A DNA stretch of 64,000 nt from the NCBI GenBank assembly GCA_965242615.1, contig CBDESR010000005.1:2230268-2294267 (forward strand). The letters are read 5' to 3'. How positions within the stretch are numbered: the stretch's first letter is position 1; each line of letters starts with the position of its first letter. Of this stretch, positions 9,113 to 17,128 are shown piece after piece. The translations under genes and the position numbers were made by a program. This DNA is from CBDBCU01 sp965242615 (lineage in GTDB: Bacteria; Chloroflexota; Dehalococcoidia; Lucifugimonadales; UBA3495). The notes beneath the pieces are model-generated. The model ran no database searches. It was not told where the DNA came from and saw only the letters and a program-made list of their open reading frames with translations.

Positions 9113-9352
9113 ATGCCCATTGATGCAGTGGATATAGTGCGGATGTGCGGCGGCTGCCGTTCCGAAATTGAGACCATCACGGTCAAAAAGGACAATATGC
9201 GCCTTTTCGTGGATGAGGAAGTGTGGTGCGAACGATGCCAAGGCAACTACCCGGAAGTGCGGGACATTGCCGGCCGCCTTGACACCATCCGCAACGAGCA
9301 GCAAAGCTACCCGGAAAGCCCTACTTCCGGCCCGCCGGTACTGGCGCGGTAG
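9113..9352 (+). CDS. Small zinc-ribbon protein, unknown function
   Basis: 79 residues from ATG 9113. It shows two cysteine knuckles, CGGC near residue 12 and CERC near residue 40, which would bind one zinc as a rubredoxin-type ribbon. The tail is short and Pro/Ser-rich. The frame is open upstream to an ATG-like start near 8978, but the extra 45 residues are basic, low in content and unlike a domain, and an AAGGGGGTAAAAGGG ribosome site precedes 9113. It converges on pth. I do not recognise the family; such ribbons often mediate protein or nucleic-acid contact. Confidence 0.6.
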   Translation: MPIDAVDIVRMCGGCRSEIETITVKKDNMRLFVDEEVWCERCQGNYPEVRDIAGRLDTIRNEQQSYPESPTSGPPVLAR

Positions 9353-9389
9353 GGGGACGGGCGGCGGCCGGTTATAGATAGGGAGACCG

Positions 9390-9947
9390 TTAGTTAAACC
9401 GGTTCATTGCGGTGTCGATGCCGGATTCGAGCAGGCAATCGATGGCGGCGGCGGCTTGTTCGACGCTGCGGGCGATTTCCGGGGCTTCGGATTCGGAGAA
9501 GCGGCTGAGGACATGGGTGACTTGTTCCTGGCCGGGGGCGGGATGGCCGATGCCAACCCGGATGCGGGCAAAGTCGGTGGTTTTCAGTTCGCTGATGATG
9601 GAGCGGATGCCGTTGTGGCCGGCCGGGCCGCCGCCGGGGCGGAGGCGCAGTTTGCCAACCGGCAAATCCATTTCATCATAGATTACTACCAGGTCGGCGG
9701 GCTTGGCGGCGAAGCGGGTCAGCAGGTAAGCCACGCCTTCGCCGCTGAGGTTCATAAAGGTGCGGGGTTTGGCCAGCACTACATCCTGCTGCTGCTGGCG
9801 GCCGCGGCCGAGGACGGCTTTGGCGCGGCGTTCCGTCACGGCAATATCCCAACGGCGGGAAAGCCGGTCGATGCAGCGAAACCCTACATTGTGGCGGGTA
9901 CAGCGGTAGCGGTCGCCGGGATTGCCCAAGCCGACAATTATCCGCAT
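9390..9947 (-). CDS. pth: Peptidyl-tRNA hydrolase
   Basis: 185 residues, normal for bacterial Pth. It starts MRIIVGLGNPGDRY, has the catalytic His in TRHNVGF, the LAKPRTFMNLSGEGV block, the Asp of VIYDEMDLPVGKLRLRPGGGPAGHNG and the C-terminal helix. The enzyme recycles peptidyl-tRNAs that drop off the ribosome by cutting the ester bond. It lies 26 bases downstream of ligA on the same strand, so both are probably transcribed together. Confidence 0.97.
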   Translation of the reverse strand: MRIIVGLGNPGDRYRCTRHNVGFRCIDRLSRRWDIAVTERRAKAVLGRGRQQQQDVVLAKPRTFMNLSGEGVAYLLTRFAAKPADLVVIYDEMDLPVGKLRLRPGGGPAGHNGIRSIISELKTTDFARIRVGIGHPAPGQEQVTHVLSRFSESEAPEIARSVEQAAAAIDCLLESGIDTAMNRFN

Positions 9948-9973
9948 TGTAAATCCTTTTCGTCCGGGCTTGG

Positions 9974-12037
9974 CTAGAGCAGGGCCGGCGGCGGTTCCGG
10001 CAAGGCCAAGGCCGGTTCCGTCAGCAGTTGCAGGAATGCCGTTTCATCCAATACCGGGACGCCCAAGCGGTTAGCGGCGTCGAGTTTGGCGCCGGGGGAT
10101 TCGCCGGCGACGACATAGCCGGTTTTGCGGGTTACGGAGGAGGTGGCGCTGCCGCCGAGGGATTTGACCTTGGTTTCGGCTTCGCGGCGGGTCATCCCGG
10201 AGAGGGTGCCGGTGATGACAAAGGAAATGCCGTGCCAGGGCAAATCGGTGGGGTGGACGATTGCCAGTTCGTGGTGGAGTTTGACGCCGGCGGCTTGGAG
10301 CTGCCTAATGACTTCCCGGTTGTCGGCGACCTGAAAGTAGTCAAAGATGCTTTCGGCGATTTTGGGGCCAATGCCTTCGATTTCCTGCAAATCCTCTTGG
10401 CGGGCTTGGGCTAGTTGGTCGAGGCTGGCGTAACGCTGGGTGAGGAGTTCGGCGACTTCCGCGCCGACATGGGTGATGCCGAGGGCAAAGAGGATACGCG
10501 GCAGGGGGCGGGTTTTGCTGGCTTGGATGTTGCCGGTAATTTTGTCCGCCAAGCGGTCGCCCATTCGGTCGAGGGGCAGCAACTGGTCTTTGTGCAGGGA
10601 ATAGAGGTCGGCAACGCTGCGGACTAATCCCTGGTCAATCAGGATACGGCACCACTGTTCGCCCAAGCCGTCGATGTCCATAGCGCTGCGGCCGACGAAA
10701 TGTTTCAGGAGTTCAAAAAACTGGGCCGGGCAAGAGGCGTTGGGGCAGCGGTGCATGGCTTCGCCGTCGGGTTTGACCACCGGGGTTTGGCAGACCGGGC
10801 AATGCTCCGGCATTTGGAATTCGATTAAGCCCTCGGGGCGGCGGTCTCGAATGGGGCCGACGACTTGGGGGATGACATCGCCGGCGCGTTCGATAGTTAC
10901 CCAATCGCCGATGCGGATGTCCTTGCGGTGGATGTCCTCCGCGTTGTGCAAAGAGGCGTGGCGGACGGTGGCGCCGCTGACTACTACCGGTTCCAGGACG
11001 GCGTAGGGGTTGAGGCTGCCGGTGCGGCCGACATTGATGCCGATTTCGAGCAGTTGGGTAACGGCGCGTTCCGCGGGGAATTTGTAGGCGATGGCCCAAC
11101 GGGGTTCCCGGCCGACGACGCCGAGGGCGTTCTGATAGTTGAAGGGGTCAACTTTGATGACGATGCCGTCCACTTCGTAGGGCAATTGGTGGCGGCGTTC
11201 CAGCCAGTGCTGATAGTATTCGTTGACGGCGTCGAGGGTGTGGCACAGGCGGTTTTCGGGGTTGGTACGAAAGCCCAGTTCTTGCAGCCAATGGAGGGTA
11301 TCCCAATGGCCGGCGGGAGAGGGAGTTTCTCCGGCGGCGGTGAGGGAATAGACCCAGATGTGCATATTGCGGGCGGCGGTGACTTTGGGGTCGAGTTGGC
11401 GGATGGTGCCGGCGCCGGAGTTGCGGGGGTTGGCAAAGAGGGGTTCGCCGCGTTCGGCCCGTTCCGCATTCAACTGGCGGAAACTGGCGAGGGGCATATA
11501 GACTTCGCCGCGCACTTCCAGGTAGGGCGGCGGGCTGCCCTGGAGTTGCAGGGGGATGGTGCGGATGGTGCGGAGGTTATGGGTAACGTTTTCGCCGGTG
11601 TAGCCGTTGCCGCGGGTGGCGCCTTGGGTCAGGACGCCGTTTTCGTAAATCAGGCTGACGGCCAAGCCGTCGATTTTCAGTTCGCAGGTCATGGCAAAGG
11701 ATGCGCCGTCGAGGAGGTTGGTGACGCGTTTGTGCCAAGCGGCTAGTCCGTCCGGGTCAAAGACGTTGCCGAGGCTGAGCATAGTTTGGCGGTGCTGGAC
11801 GGGGACGAAACCGTCGGCGGGTTCACCGCCGATGCGGTGGGTAGGCGAGTCGGGGGTTAGCAGTTGGGGGTAGTCGGCTTCGAGTTGGCGGAGTTCCTGC
11901 AACAGGCGGTCATAGTCGCCGTCGCCGATAACGGGGTCGTCCAGGACGTAGTAGCGGTGGTTGTGGTAGTTAAGTTCCCGGGACAGGTCAGCGACCCGCT
12001 GCCGGGCGTGGTCGAGGTTGCGGCTGACATCCACCAT
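9974..12037 (-). CDS. ligA: NAD-dependent DNA ligase LigA
   Basis: 687 residues, standard LigA length. Domains in order: Ia NAD-binding (residues ~1-70), the nucleotidyltransferase domain with the adenylated lysine in ELKIDGLAVS near residue 120, OB fold, a four-cysteine zinc finger (CPVC...C...C) around residue 410, helix-hairpin-helix repeats (ALGITHVGAEVAELL, IEGIGPKIAESI) and a C-terminal BRCT domain (GISFVITGTLSGMTR). It seals nicks in replication and repair. ATG at 12037 is preceded by AGGAGAG. Upstream lies the 1.4 kb intergenic region with the candidate structured RNA. Confidence 0.97.
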   Translation of the reverse strand: MVDVSRNLDHARQRVADLSRELNYHNHRYYVLDDPVIGDGDYDRLLQELRQLEADYPQLLTPDSPTHRIGGEPADGFVPVQHRQTMLSLGNVFDPDGLAAWHKRVTNLLDGASFAMTCELKIDGLAVSLIYENGVLTQGATRGNGYTGENVTHNLRTIRTIPLQLQGSPPPYLEVRGEVYMPLASFRQLNAERAERGEPLFANPRNSGAGTIRQLDPKVTAARNMHIWVYSLTAAGETPSPAGHWDTLHWLQELGFRTNPENRLCHTLDAVNEYYQHWLERRHQLPYEVDGIVIKVDPFNYQNALGVVGREPRWAIAYKFPAERAVTQLLEIGINVGRTGSLNPYAVLEPVVVSGATVRHASLHNAEDIHRKDIRIGDWVTIERAGDVIPQVVGPIRDRRPEGLIEFQMPEHCPVCQTPVVKPDGEAMHRCPNASCPAQFFELLKHFVGRSAMDIDGLGEQWCRILIDQGLVRSVADLYSLHKDQLLPLDRMGDRLADKITGNIQASKTRPLPRILFALGITHVGAEVAELLTQRYASLDQLAQARQEDLQEIEGIGPKIAESIFDYFQVADNREVIRQLQAAGVKLHHELAIVHPTDLPWHGISFVITGTLSGMTRREAETKVKSLGGSATSSVTRKTGYVVAGESPGAKLDAANRLGVPVLDETAFLQLLTEPALALPEPPPALL

Positions 12038-12193
12038 TGGGGAGACTCTCCTGATTTGGGGTTGGGAAAGTAAGTATAATGGTTTTGGGGTTGGCGGGGT
12101 AAGGAAGGCCGGCGCGGGTTCTGATGGGTTTCGGGGTATTTTCCCGGATGCCGGTTGGCGCGGGGATGGTGATTGCCGGGGTGTTGGGGATTT

Positions 12194-12741
12194 AGTACGG
12201 GGTAGGGCCGGGGCGGCGCCTCCGGGGCCGCTCCGGCGGGTTGGTCTTTGGGGATTTAGGATTTCGCTGGTGGCGGCGCCCCTTGGCCCAGGGGCGCCGC
12301 CCGTCGCGGAAGGTGGTGGGCAAGGCTGGTCATTGGGTTGCCTGCTCTGGGGGGTATCCTGGCTTGCATCCTCCCGGAGTTTCCCGGCCAGGTTGCTGAC
12401 GGTGGATGGACCTTGGATTGGCTACTGCCGCCGCTGGGTATGGTTGCCGCTACCGGCGGGTTGGCCCAGTCCAGCTACCGGGGTTGACCACTCTCCAGTC
12501 AACCTGTTTTAACTCCAGCTCCTGTAGGGAAGGGGCGGCGGTTTGGCGGCGGGTGGGATTTGCCGTTTTCCGCGGCTCCGGTTGGGGAAAGGGAGTTCCT
12601 TAGTTCGGTTTCCCCGGGTTTAGGAGCGGGGCCCCGAAAAGCCGTGTTAGGGCGGTGGGGACCACAGCGCGCTGTGAGCTATATTCAGTTTTACGGTAAG
12701 CTTAGCGTAAAGAACCCGGCGTCCCGGGGTCAGGTTAACCT
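12194..12741 (+). ncRNA. Candidate large structured non-coding RNA, copy 1
   Basis: A 548-base stretch without coding sense that is colinear with 62388-62942. Shared blocks include AGTACGGGGTA at the start, GGCTGGTCATTGGG, GGTTGGCCCAGTCCAGCTAC, AACTCCAGCTCCTGTAGGGA and CACAGCGCGCTGTGAGCT. Hairpins visible here: 12208-12217 with 12227-12236 (ten pairs, one G-U on the plus strand), 12272-12282 with 12291-12301 (eleven pairs), 12428-12433 with 12454-12459, 12482-12488 with 12498-12504, 12663-12667 with 12672-12676 and 12715-12719 with 12724-12728. GCTCCT near 12520 can also pair with AGGAGC near 12623. The first two hairpins have quite different stem sequences in the other copy but are still paired. 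Short indels between copies shift every reading frame, which argues against protein. The strand is suggested only by the G-U pair. I cannot name the RNA class. Confidence 0.5.
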
Positions 12742-12884
12742 AGACGCTTTTAATTATGGGGTTGGGATTTTGAGATGTCAAGGGGTTTGGAACGGATTTT
12801 CGGGAAATTAAAAATTGATAATTAGGAATTAAGAATTGGGAGATGAGAGATGGTTGCAGGTCTCCGGGACGGTTTAGGGCGGTC

Positions 12885-12969
12885 ATTTTAGATTCCTCCT
12901 TTGGTTGGAATGACATAGCTATGGCGTCGGTTATCCGGGGCGTCAATAATTAGTGGGAGCACGCCCTAG
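12885..12969 (-). mobile_element. Truncated MITE, one end (same family as 37009-37198)
   Basis: On the minus strand this reads CTAGGGCGTGCTCCCACTAA, then the ATTATTGACGCCCCGG and ATAACCGACG blocks, and ends in the GGAATGAC/GGAATCTAAAAT unit. That is the same order as the left end of the complete element at 37009. Only one terminal inverted repeat, ending in CTAG at 12966-12969, is present, so the copy is truncated. It sits between the structured RNA and the 12989 hairpin, a place where the paralogous region at 63 kb has other sequence, so it was probably inserted after the two regions diverged. Confidence 0.6.
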
Positions 12970-12988
12970 ATTTTGGGATGGGGTTACG

Positions 12989-13018
12989 GCGGGGGAACTT
13001 TTGTAAAAGTTCCCCCGC
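12989..13018. repeat. Perfect 14-bp-stem inverted repeat
   Basis: GCGGGGGAACTTTT and its exact complement are separated by only two bases. It is followed by ACCCCCTCAAAACTTTT, which can form a second G/C hairpin with GGGGGT near 13045. The same unit, with one change, occurs at 63099-63128 at the same place relative to the second structured-RNA copy. It may terminate transcription or be a palindromic repeat; no T-run follows directly. Confidence 0.7.
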
Positions 13019-13087
13019 ACCCCCTCAAAACTTTTGGGTTTTTGGGGGTAGGTTGGTTGTTTTGAGGGGGATTGAGGGCGTGGTGTT

Positions 13088-13164
13088 GAGATTCCTCGGC
13101 TACGCCTCGGAATGACATAATCGGGGGAGTGGGGTTCTGGATTCCCGTTTTCACGGGAATGACG
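13088..13164. repeat. GATTCCTCGG...CGGAATGAC unit followed by a dRS3-like unit
   Basis: 13088-13121 is a hairpin repeat of the type GATTCCTCGGCTACGCCTCGGAATGAC (written here in part), also found at 37122, 57781 and 63194. 13137-13164 is a dRS3-like CTGGATTCCC...GGGAATGACG unit. Both families mix freely in intergenic DNA of this window. Confidence 0.7.
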
Positions 13165-13228
13165 ATTGCCGGAGGGTGAGGTGCGGCGGCACAATCGATA
13201 AGCGAGGGGAAGGGGTGCTATTGGCAAG

Positions 13229-13257
13229 TTGACAGACTGGGGCGGCTGTTTTATGGT
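13229..13257 (+). promoter_or_regulatory. Sigma-70 type promoter for the acyl-CoA dehydrogenase gene
   Basis: TTGACA at 13229-13234, a 17-base spacer and TATGGT at 13252-13257. The -35 box is perfect and the -10 box matches four of six. A start near 13264 would give a leader of about 185 bases to the ATG at 13449, and this leader contains the direct repeat at 13309-13388. Confidence 0.55.
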
Positions 13258-13308
13258 AACAACCGCCTTGAATGATGGTGCCGGTGGGGAGGTTTGGCGG
13301 CCGGTCGT

Positions 13309-13388
13309 GCTATGCCAACCGCTAAAGGTGGCGGGAGGAATAGCCGGTTGCGCTATGCCAACCGCTAAAGGTGATGGGGAATAGCCGG
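13309..13388 (+). repeat. Direct repeat, 43-base period, in the leader of the acyl-CoA dehydrogenase gene
   Basis: The 22-base core starting GCTATGCCAACCGCTAAAGG occurs at 13309-13330 and again at 13352-13373, each followed by a GGAATAGCCGG segment. The two units lie just downstream of the predicted transcription start. Paired spaced copies here suggest a repressor site or a tandem duplication; the sequence does not decide between them. Confidence 0.75.
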
Positions 13389-13448
13389 CCGGGGTCGGCC
13401 GGCGGGTCAACAAATCGCTGAAGTTGGAAAGGGAGGAAAGGGCGGCGT

Positions 13449-14615
13449 ATGGTTACGCAAACTCCGGAGGAAGCCCGCAGTCAGATTGTCAACCTGGTCA
13501 AGGATTTTGCGCGCCGGGAGGTGGAGCCGGTGGCGGCGGAATTGGACCGGGAGGATACGGTGCCGCACGGCCTGATTGATCGGATGAAGGAGCTGGGGCT
13601 TTTCGGCATTACGGTGCCGGAGGAGTATGGCGGGATGGGGTTGGACTATACCACCTTTGCCATGGTTTTCGAGGAGATGAGCAAGGTTCTGATGAGCCTG
13701 ACCGGGGCCATCGGTACGCATCACATTATGACCTATGTGCTGACGCACTACGGGACGGAGGCGCAGAAGCGGCATTTTCTGCCGGATTTGGCGGCGGGCC
13801 GCAAGCGGGGCGGGCTGGCTTTGACGGAGCCGGGCGGCGGTACGAATGTGGCGAATTTGCAGGTTACGGCCGACAAGGACGGGGAGGAGTATGTGGTCAA
13901 CGGCAGCAAGATGTTTATTACCAACGGCCGCTACGGGGATACTTTTTGCCTGCTGGCGCGCACGGACCGGGCTGCCGAGCCGAACTATCGGGGCATCAGC
14001 GCCTTTATTGTGGAGAAGGGCGGCGACGGGTTCCGGGTGGGCCGGGATTTGGATAAGTTGGGCTACCGGGGGCTGGATACCTGCGAGCTGATTTTTGAGG
14101 ATTACCGCATTCCCGCGGATAATCTGGTGGGGATGGAGGAAGGCAGAGGGTTCGGGCAGGTGATGAGCGGGTTGGAGACCGGGCGGATCAATGTGGCCGC
14201 CCGGGCGGTGGGAGTGGCGCAAGCGGCCTTTGAGGCGGCGATTCGTTATGCCCAGCAGCGGGAGACTTTTGGCGTCCCCATAGCGCAACACCAGGCCATT
14301 CAGCTGAAATTGGCGGATATGGCGACGAAAATACGGGCGGCCCGGCTGCTGACTTATGACGCAGCCGGCCGTAAGGATTCCGGGGAGCGGGTGGATTTGG
14401 AGTCGGGGATGGCGAAGCTGTTTGCCAGTGAAATCTGCGGGGAGGTGGCGATGGAGGCGATGCGGATTCACGGGGGCTATGGGTATATCAAGGAGTCGCC
14501 GGTGGAACGGTACTATCGGGATGCGCCGCTAATGATAATCGGGGAAGGCACTAATGAAATCCTGCGGTTGGTTATCGCGCGGCAGCTGCTGCGCCGGCCG
14601 GAGTATCAGGTTTAG
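13449..14615 (+). CDS. Acyl-CoA dehydrogenase
   Basis: 388 residues. N-terminal helical domain, central beta domain with LTEPGGGTNVANLQ and the FITNG flavin-contact strand, C-terminal helical domain with QQRETFGVPIAQHQAIQ, RIHGGYGY and the GEGTNEI segment that carries the catalytic glutamate of short/medium-chain enzymes. The family oxidises acyl-CoA to enoyl-CoA with FAD and passes electrons to ETF. Chain preference cannot be read from the sequence. The start is ATG 13449 behind GGAGGAAAGGG. It has its own promoter and a long leader with a direct repeat, so regulation separate from neighbours is likely. A second, more distant copy is at 57844-58998. Confidence 0.93.
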   Translation: MVTQTPEEARSQIVNLVKDFARREVEPVAAELDREDTVPHGLIDRMKELGLFGITVPEEYGGMGLDYTTFAMVFEEMSKVLMSLTGAIGTHHIMTYVLTHYGTEAQKRHFLPDLAAGRKRGGLALTEPGGGTNVANLQVTADKDGEEYVVNGSKMFITNGRYGDTFCLLARTDRAAEPNYRGISAFIVEKGGDGFRVGRDLDKLGYRGLDTCELIFEDYRIPADNLVGMEEGRGFGQVMSGLETGRINVAARAVGVAQAAFEAAIRYAQQRETFGVPIAQHQAIQLKLADMATKIRAARLLTYDAAGRKDSGERVDLESGMAKLFASEICGEVAMEAMRIHGGYGYIKESPVERYYRDAPLMIIGEGTNEILRLVIARQLLRRPEYQV

Positions 14616-14673
14616 GGGGCGTTGTCCGGGCAACGGCTGGGTTGGGGTTGGCAGTGTTCTGGTCTATGACTGA

Positions 14674-15204
14674 TTGACGGCGGGACGGGGTCGGTGGTTT
14701 AATGGAAGGGATTTGACGAATAGAGAGGATGATAACGAGAAACGGAATCGCCGGCGATGGCCGCCGCCGCGGTGGGTGGTGCATATTGCCGCCGGGTGGT
14801 TTATCGTAGGCAGCATCCTCAGTTTGCTGGAGGAGACTGCTGTCGGCCCTTGGTGGCGGGTTGCCTACGAAGCCTTGGTCGGCGGCAATGGCTTGGGCTT
14901 GATTGTGTATGTTAACGGCGGCGCTTACTTGGTCGCGGAGGAGATTCACATGATTATTTCCCACTTGAACAATATCAGGGACCGGGAGGAGGCCGAGGCC
15001 AAAGCCCGGCGGGAGCGAGAGGAGGCCGTGGCTAAAGCCCGGGAAGAAAGTGAGGCGCGGGGGCAAGCCCGGGTAGAGGGCCGAATTGAGGCGGTGCGGG
15101 AGACGCTGACGCCGGAACAGCTGGATAGGCTGCCGCCGGCGGTGCGGGACTTGCTGAACCGGCGTTATGACGGCAACGGGGGTAACGGGACTAACGGCCA
15201 GTAG
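14674..15204 (+). CDS. Small membrane protein with charged coiled-coil tail, family member 1
   Basis: 176 residues from a TTG at 14674; TTG 14713 is an alternative start. A basic N-terminus is followed by a hydrophobic segment (VVHIAAGWFIVGSILSLL), a second one (GLGLIVYVNGGAYLVAEEI) and a long Glu/Arg/Ala helix (residues ~100-145) likely to be a coiled coil, then a Gly/Asn tail. Architecture and size match 29185-29691 and 50923-51306. A VGGNG motif before the second membrane segment is shared with the 29185 protein. Function unknown; no catalytic motif is visible. It converges on the cupin gene, with a terminator hairpin between. Confidence 0.65.
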   Translation: MTAGRGRWFNGRDLTNREDDNEKRNRRRWPPPRWVVHIAAGWFIVGSILSLLEETAVGPWWRVAYEALVGGNGLGLIVYVNGGAYLVAEEIHMIISHLNNIRDREEAEAKARREREEAVAKAREESEARGQARVEGRIEAVRETLTPEQLDRLPPAVRDLLNRRYDGNGGNGTNGQ

Positions 15205-15232
15205 CGCGCCGCAGGGAAACCGGCGGCGAATG

Positions 15233-15257
15233 CCCTCTCCCCATTGCGGGGAGAGGG
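15233..15257. terminator. Bidirectional terminator hairpin
   Basis: CCCTCTCCCC (15233-15242), a five-base loop and GGGGAGAGGG (15248-15257), then TATCCTTTT. It lies between convergent genes ending at 15204 and 15322. Confidence 0.75.
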
Positions 15258-15321
15258 TATCCTTTTGGGGATGATGCTGGGCGCGCGGGGTGTGGAAAAT
15301 CTGTCGGTGGGTCTTAATGCC

Positions 15322-16014
15322 CTAGGCGCGGGCCGGGTTGAAAACCAGCCAGTTGGCTACCGGGCCGGTACTGCGGCTCCATTCGTGGGGGGTGTTGGGG
15401 GGTATCAGAATGGCGTCGCCCTCGGAAACGGGGTATTCGATGCCGTCGCAGGTGAGGATGCAGCCGCCTTCGAGGAACCAAGCCAGATGCTCGCCGGCGT
15501 GGGTGTGGTCAGGGCTGACTTCACCGGCGGCCATACCGCGGTGGGAGAGAGTGTAGTTGGCCGCGCCGTCTGCGGTGGTCAGTACCGGGCGGGCGGCGCC
15601 GGGGCTGGTGTCGAGGTCGGCCAGGTTTTTGATGACCGGGGGTTGGCCGGTGCCTTGGCCGCAGTTGTTGTTGGCGCCGCCGCTTTGGGCGGCCAGCAAG
15701 GGGTTGATTTCGATGCGGCGGATGTCGTCCGGGCCGCCGTTGTTCAGGGTGTAGTGATCGACATTGCCGGGGATAAAGATGGCGTCGCCGGCCTGGACGG
15801 GGTACTCGACGCCGTCACAAAACAGCGTCCCGGAGCCGGCGATGATGAAAACTTCGTGTTCCCAAGGGTGGATGTGGTGGCTGCTGGTTTCGCCGGGCGG
15901 GATGTGGGAGTAGCTGAGGGTGCAAGTGGGCGGGTTGTCGTCGAGGTTAATCAGGCGGGCGGCCGCGCCGCCGGGGGTGAAGTGCTGGCGGTAGTTACGG
16001 ATGATGGGTTCCAT
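15322..16014 (-). CDS. Two-domain cupin protein
   Basis: 230 residues with two cupin barrels. The first has HHIHPWEHEVFIIAGSG (metal ligands His-His-Glu) and the FIPGNVDHY second motif; the second has DHTHAGEHLAWFLEGG and LIPPNTPHEW. Bicupins of this shape include gentisate- and quercetin-type dioxygenases and oxalate decarboxylases, but many are uncharacterised, and I cannot choose. Both sites keep the residues needed to hold a metal. A GGAGG ribosome site precedes ATG 16014. The neighbours upstream (LLM oxidoreductase, AhpD-like protein) are also catabolic enzymes on the same strand. Confidence 0.8.
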   Translation of the reverse strand: MEPIIRNYRQHFTPGGAAARLINLDDNPPTCTLSYSHIPPGETSSHHIHPWEHEVFIIAGSGTLFCDGVEYPVQAGDAIFIPGNVDHYTLNNGGPDDIRRIEINPLLAAQSGGANNNCGQGTGQPPVIKNLADLDTSPGAARPVLTTADGAANYTLSHRGMAAGEVSPDHTHAGEHLAWFLEGGCILTCDGIEYPVSEGDAILIPPNTPHEWSRSTGPVANWLVFNPARA

Positions 16015-16181
16015 TTGAGCCTCCGAAGGTTGCCATCAGTGGCGGATGGGGTTCGGGATGTTGGCGGGACATTCCATTTGCTTGCAGCGGTTTTCGTCCG
16101 GCAACGAGTCCAAGGTGATTAGAAAGCCGTTAAAGCAAAGGAAACGGCATCGAGCTAAAAAAGTTTGCCCGGCCGGGTTGG

Positions 16182-17027
16182 TCAGGGCATAAGGGCGGCG
16201 CACTGTTCGATGCGGGGCATTACTTCGTCGTATTGGGCTGAGGGCAGGGCGAAAATGAGGCGGTCAACGCCGGCTTCCTGCATTCGGGCCGGGGTGTCGT
16301 CTTGGGGACGGGTCATCCAATAGACGGATACCGGGATGTGTTCGTCACGGCCGGCTTCTTTGGCTTGGCGGCGGAGCAGGGCGATTTTTTCCGCCAGGCT
16401 GCCCTCTTGGCCGGGCCGGCCGGCAATGGGCATCCAACCGTCGCAGAACTCGACTACCCGGTCAAAGGTGCGGGGGCCGTCGCCGCCCATAAAGATGGGG
16501 GGATGGGGCTTTTGCGCCGGCTTGGGGTAGGTCCAAACCGGGTCGAAGTTGACCAGTTCGCCGTGAAATTCGGCCTCGTCCTGAGTCCAGAGGGCTTTCA
16601 TTGCCAGGATGCGCTCGCGCAGGAGTCGCCAACGGCGGCGGTAGCTGGTGCCGTGATTTGCCATTTCCTCGGCGTTCCAGCCGCCGCCAATGCCGAACAT
16701 AAACCGCCCGTTGGAGAGGTAGTCGAGGCTGGCGATTTCCTTGGCGGTGGTGATGGGGTCGCGCTCGATGATGAGGCAAATGCCGGTGCCGAGTTTGAGC
16801 TTGGTGGTAACGGCGGCGGCGGCGCTGAGGGCAATGAAGGGGTCGCAGCTGTGCCAGTATTCCGGGGGCAGGTCAGCGCCGCCGGGCCAGGGACTGCGGC
16901 GGCTGGCCGGGATGTGGGTATGCTCCGGCACCCAGAGGGACTCGAAGCCGCGTTCCTCGAGCAGCCGGGCCAAGGCGTCGGGCCGCATGGAGTAGTCGGT
17001 TACGAACATAAACGCGCCGATTTCCAT
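16182..17027 (-). CDS. LLM-class (luciferase-like) flavin/F420 oxidoreductase
   Basis: 281 residues of a TIM-barrel bacterial-luciferase-like protein. Segments typical of the F420-dependent subgroup are GFESLWVPEHTHIP, LKLGTGICLIIERDPITTAKEIASLD, and GRFMFGIGGGWNAEE, followed by PPIFMGGDGPRTFDRVVEFCDGW. Members reduce or oxygenate small organic substrates using reduced F420 or FMN; the specific substrate is unknown. ATG 17027 has AAGGAGAAACCT just upstream. Expansion of this family is a known trait of SAR202-type Chloroflexota, which fits the rest of the window. Confidence 0.85.
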   Translation of the reverse strand: MEIGAFMFVTDYSMRPDALARLLEERGFESLWVPEHTHIPASRRSPWPGGADLPPEYWHSCDPFIALSAAAAVTTKLKLGTGICLIIERDPITTAKEIASLDYLSNGRFMFGIGGGWNAEEMANHGTSYRRRWRLLRERILAMKALWTQDEAEFHGELVNFDPVWTYPKPAQKPHPPIFMGGDGPRTFDRVVEFCDGWMPIAGRPGQEGSLAEKIALLRRQAKEAGRDEHIPVSVYWMTRPQDDTPARMQEAGVDRLIFALPSAQYDEVMPRIEQCAALMP

Positions 17028-17128
17028 AGGTTTCTCCTTACTGATGGCGGCATTCCCGGGGGAAGGGGATTGACGGTAGCTTTTTGCCGGGCGGTAGGCG
17101 GATTCCCGGGGGCGGCCAAGGTTTGCTA

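Noticed and set aside
12194..12741. RNase P RNA, tmRNA, SRP RNA or group II intron
   Set aside because: The RNase P and tmRNA signature segments, the SRP tetraloop domain and a domain V hairpin are not visible, and two diverged copies would be unusual for the first three.
12018..12811. Overlapping ORFs of 164, 65 and 83 codons in the 12 kb intergenic region
   Set aside because: The matching region at 62 kb keeps the nucleotide hairpins but switches frames through 1-2 base indels, and the products are Gly/Trp/Arg-rich without domains.
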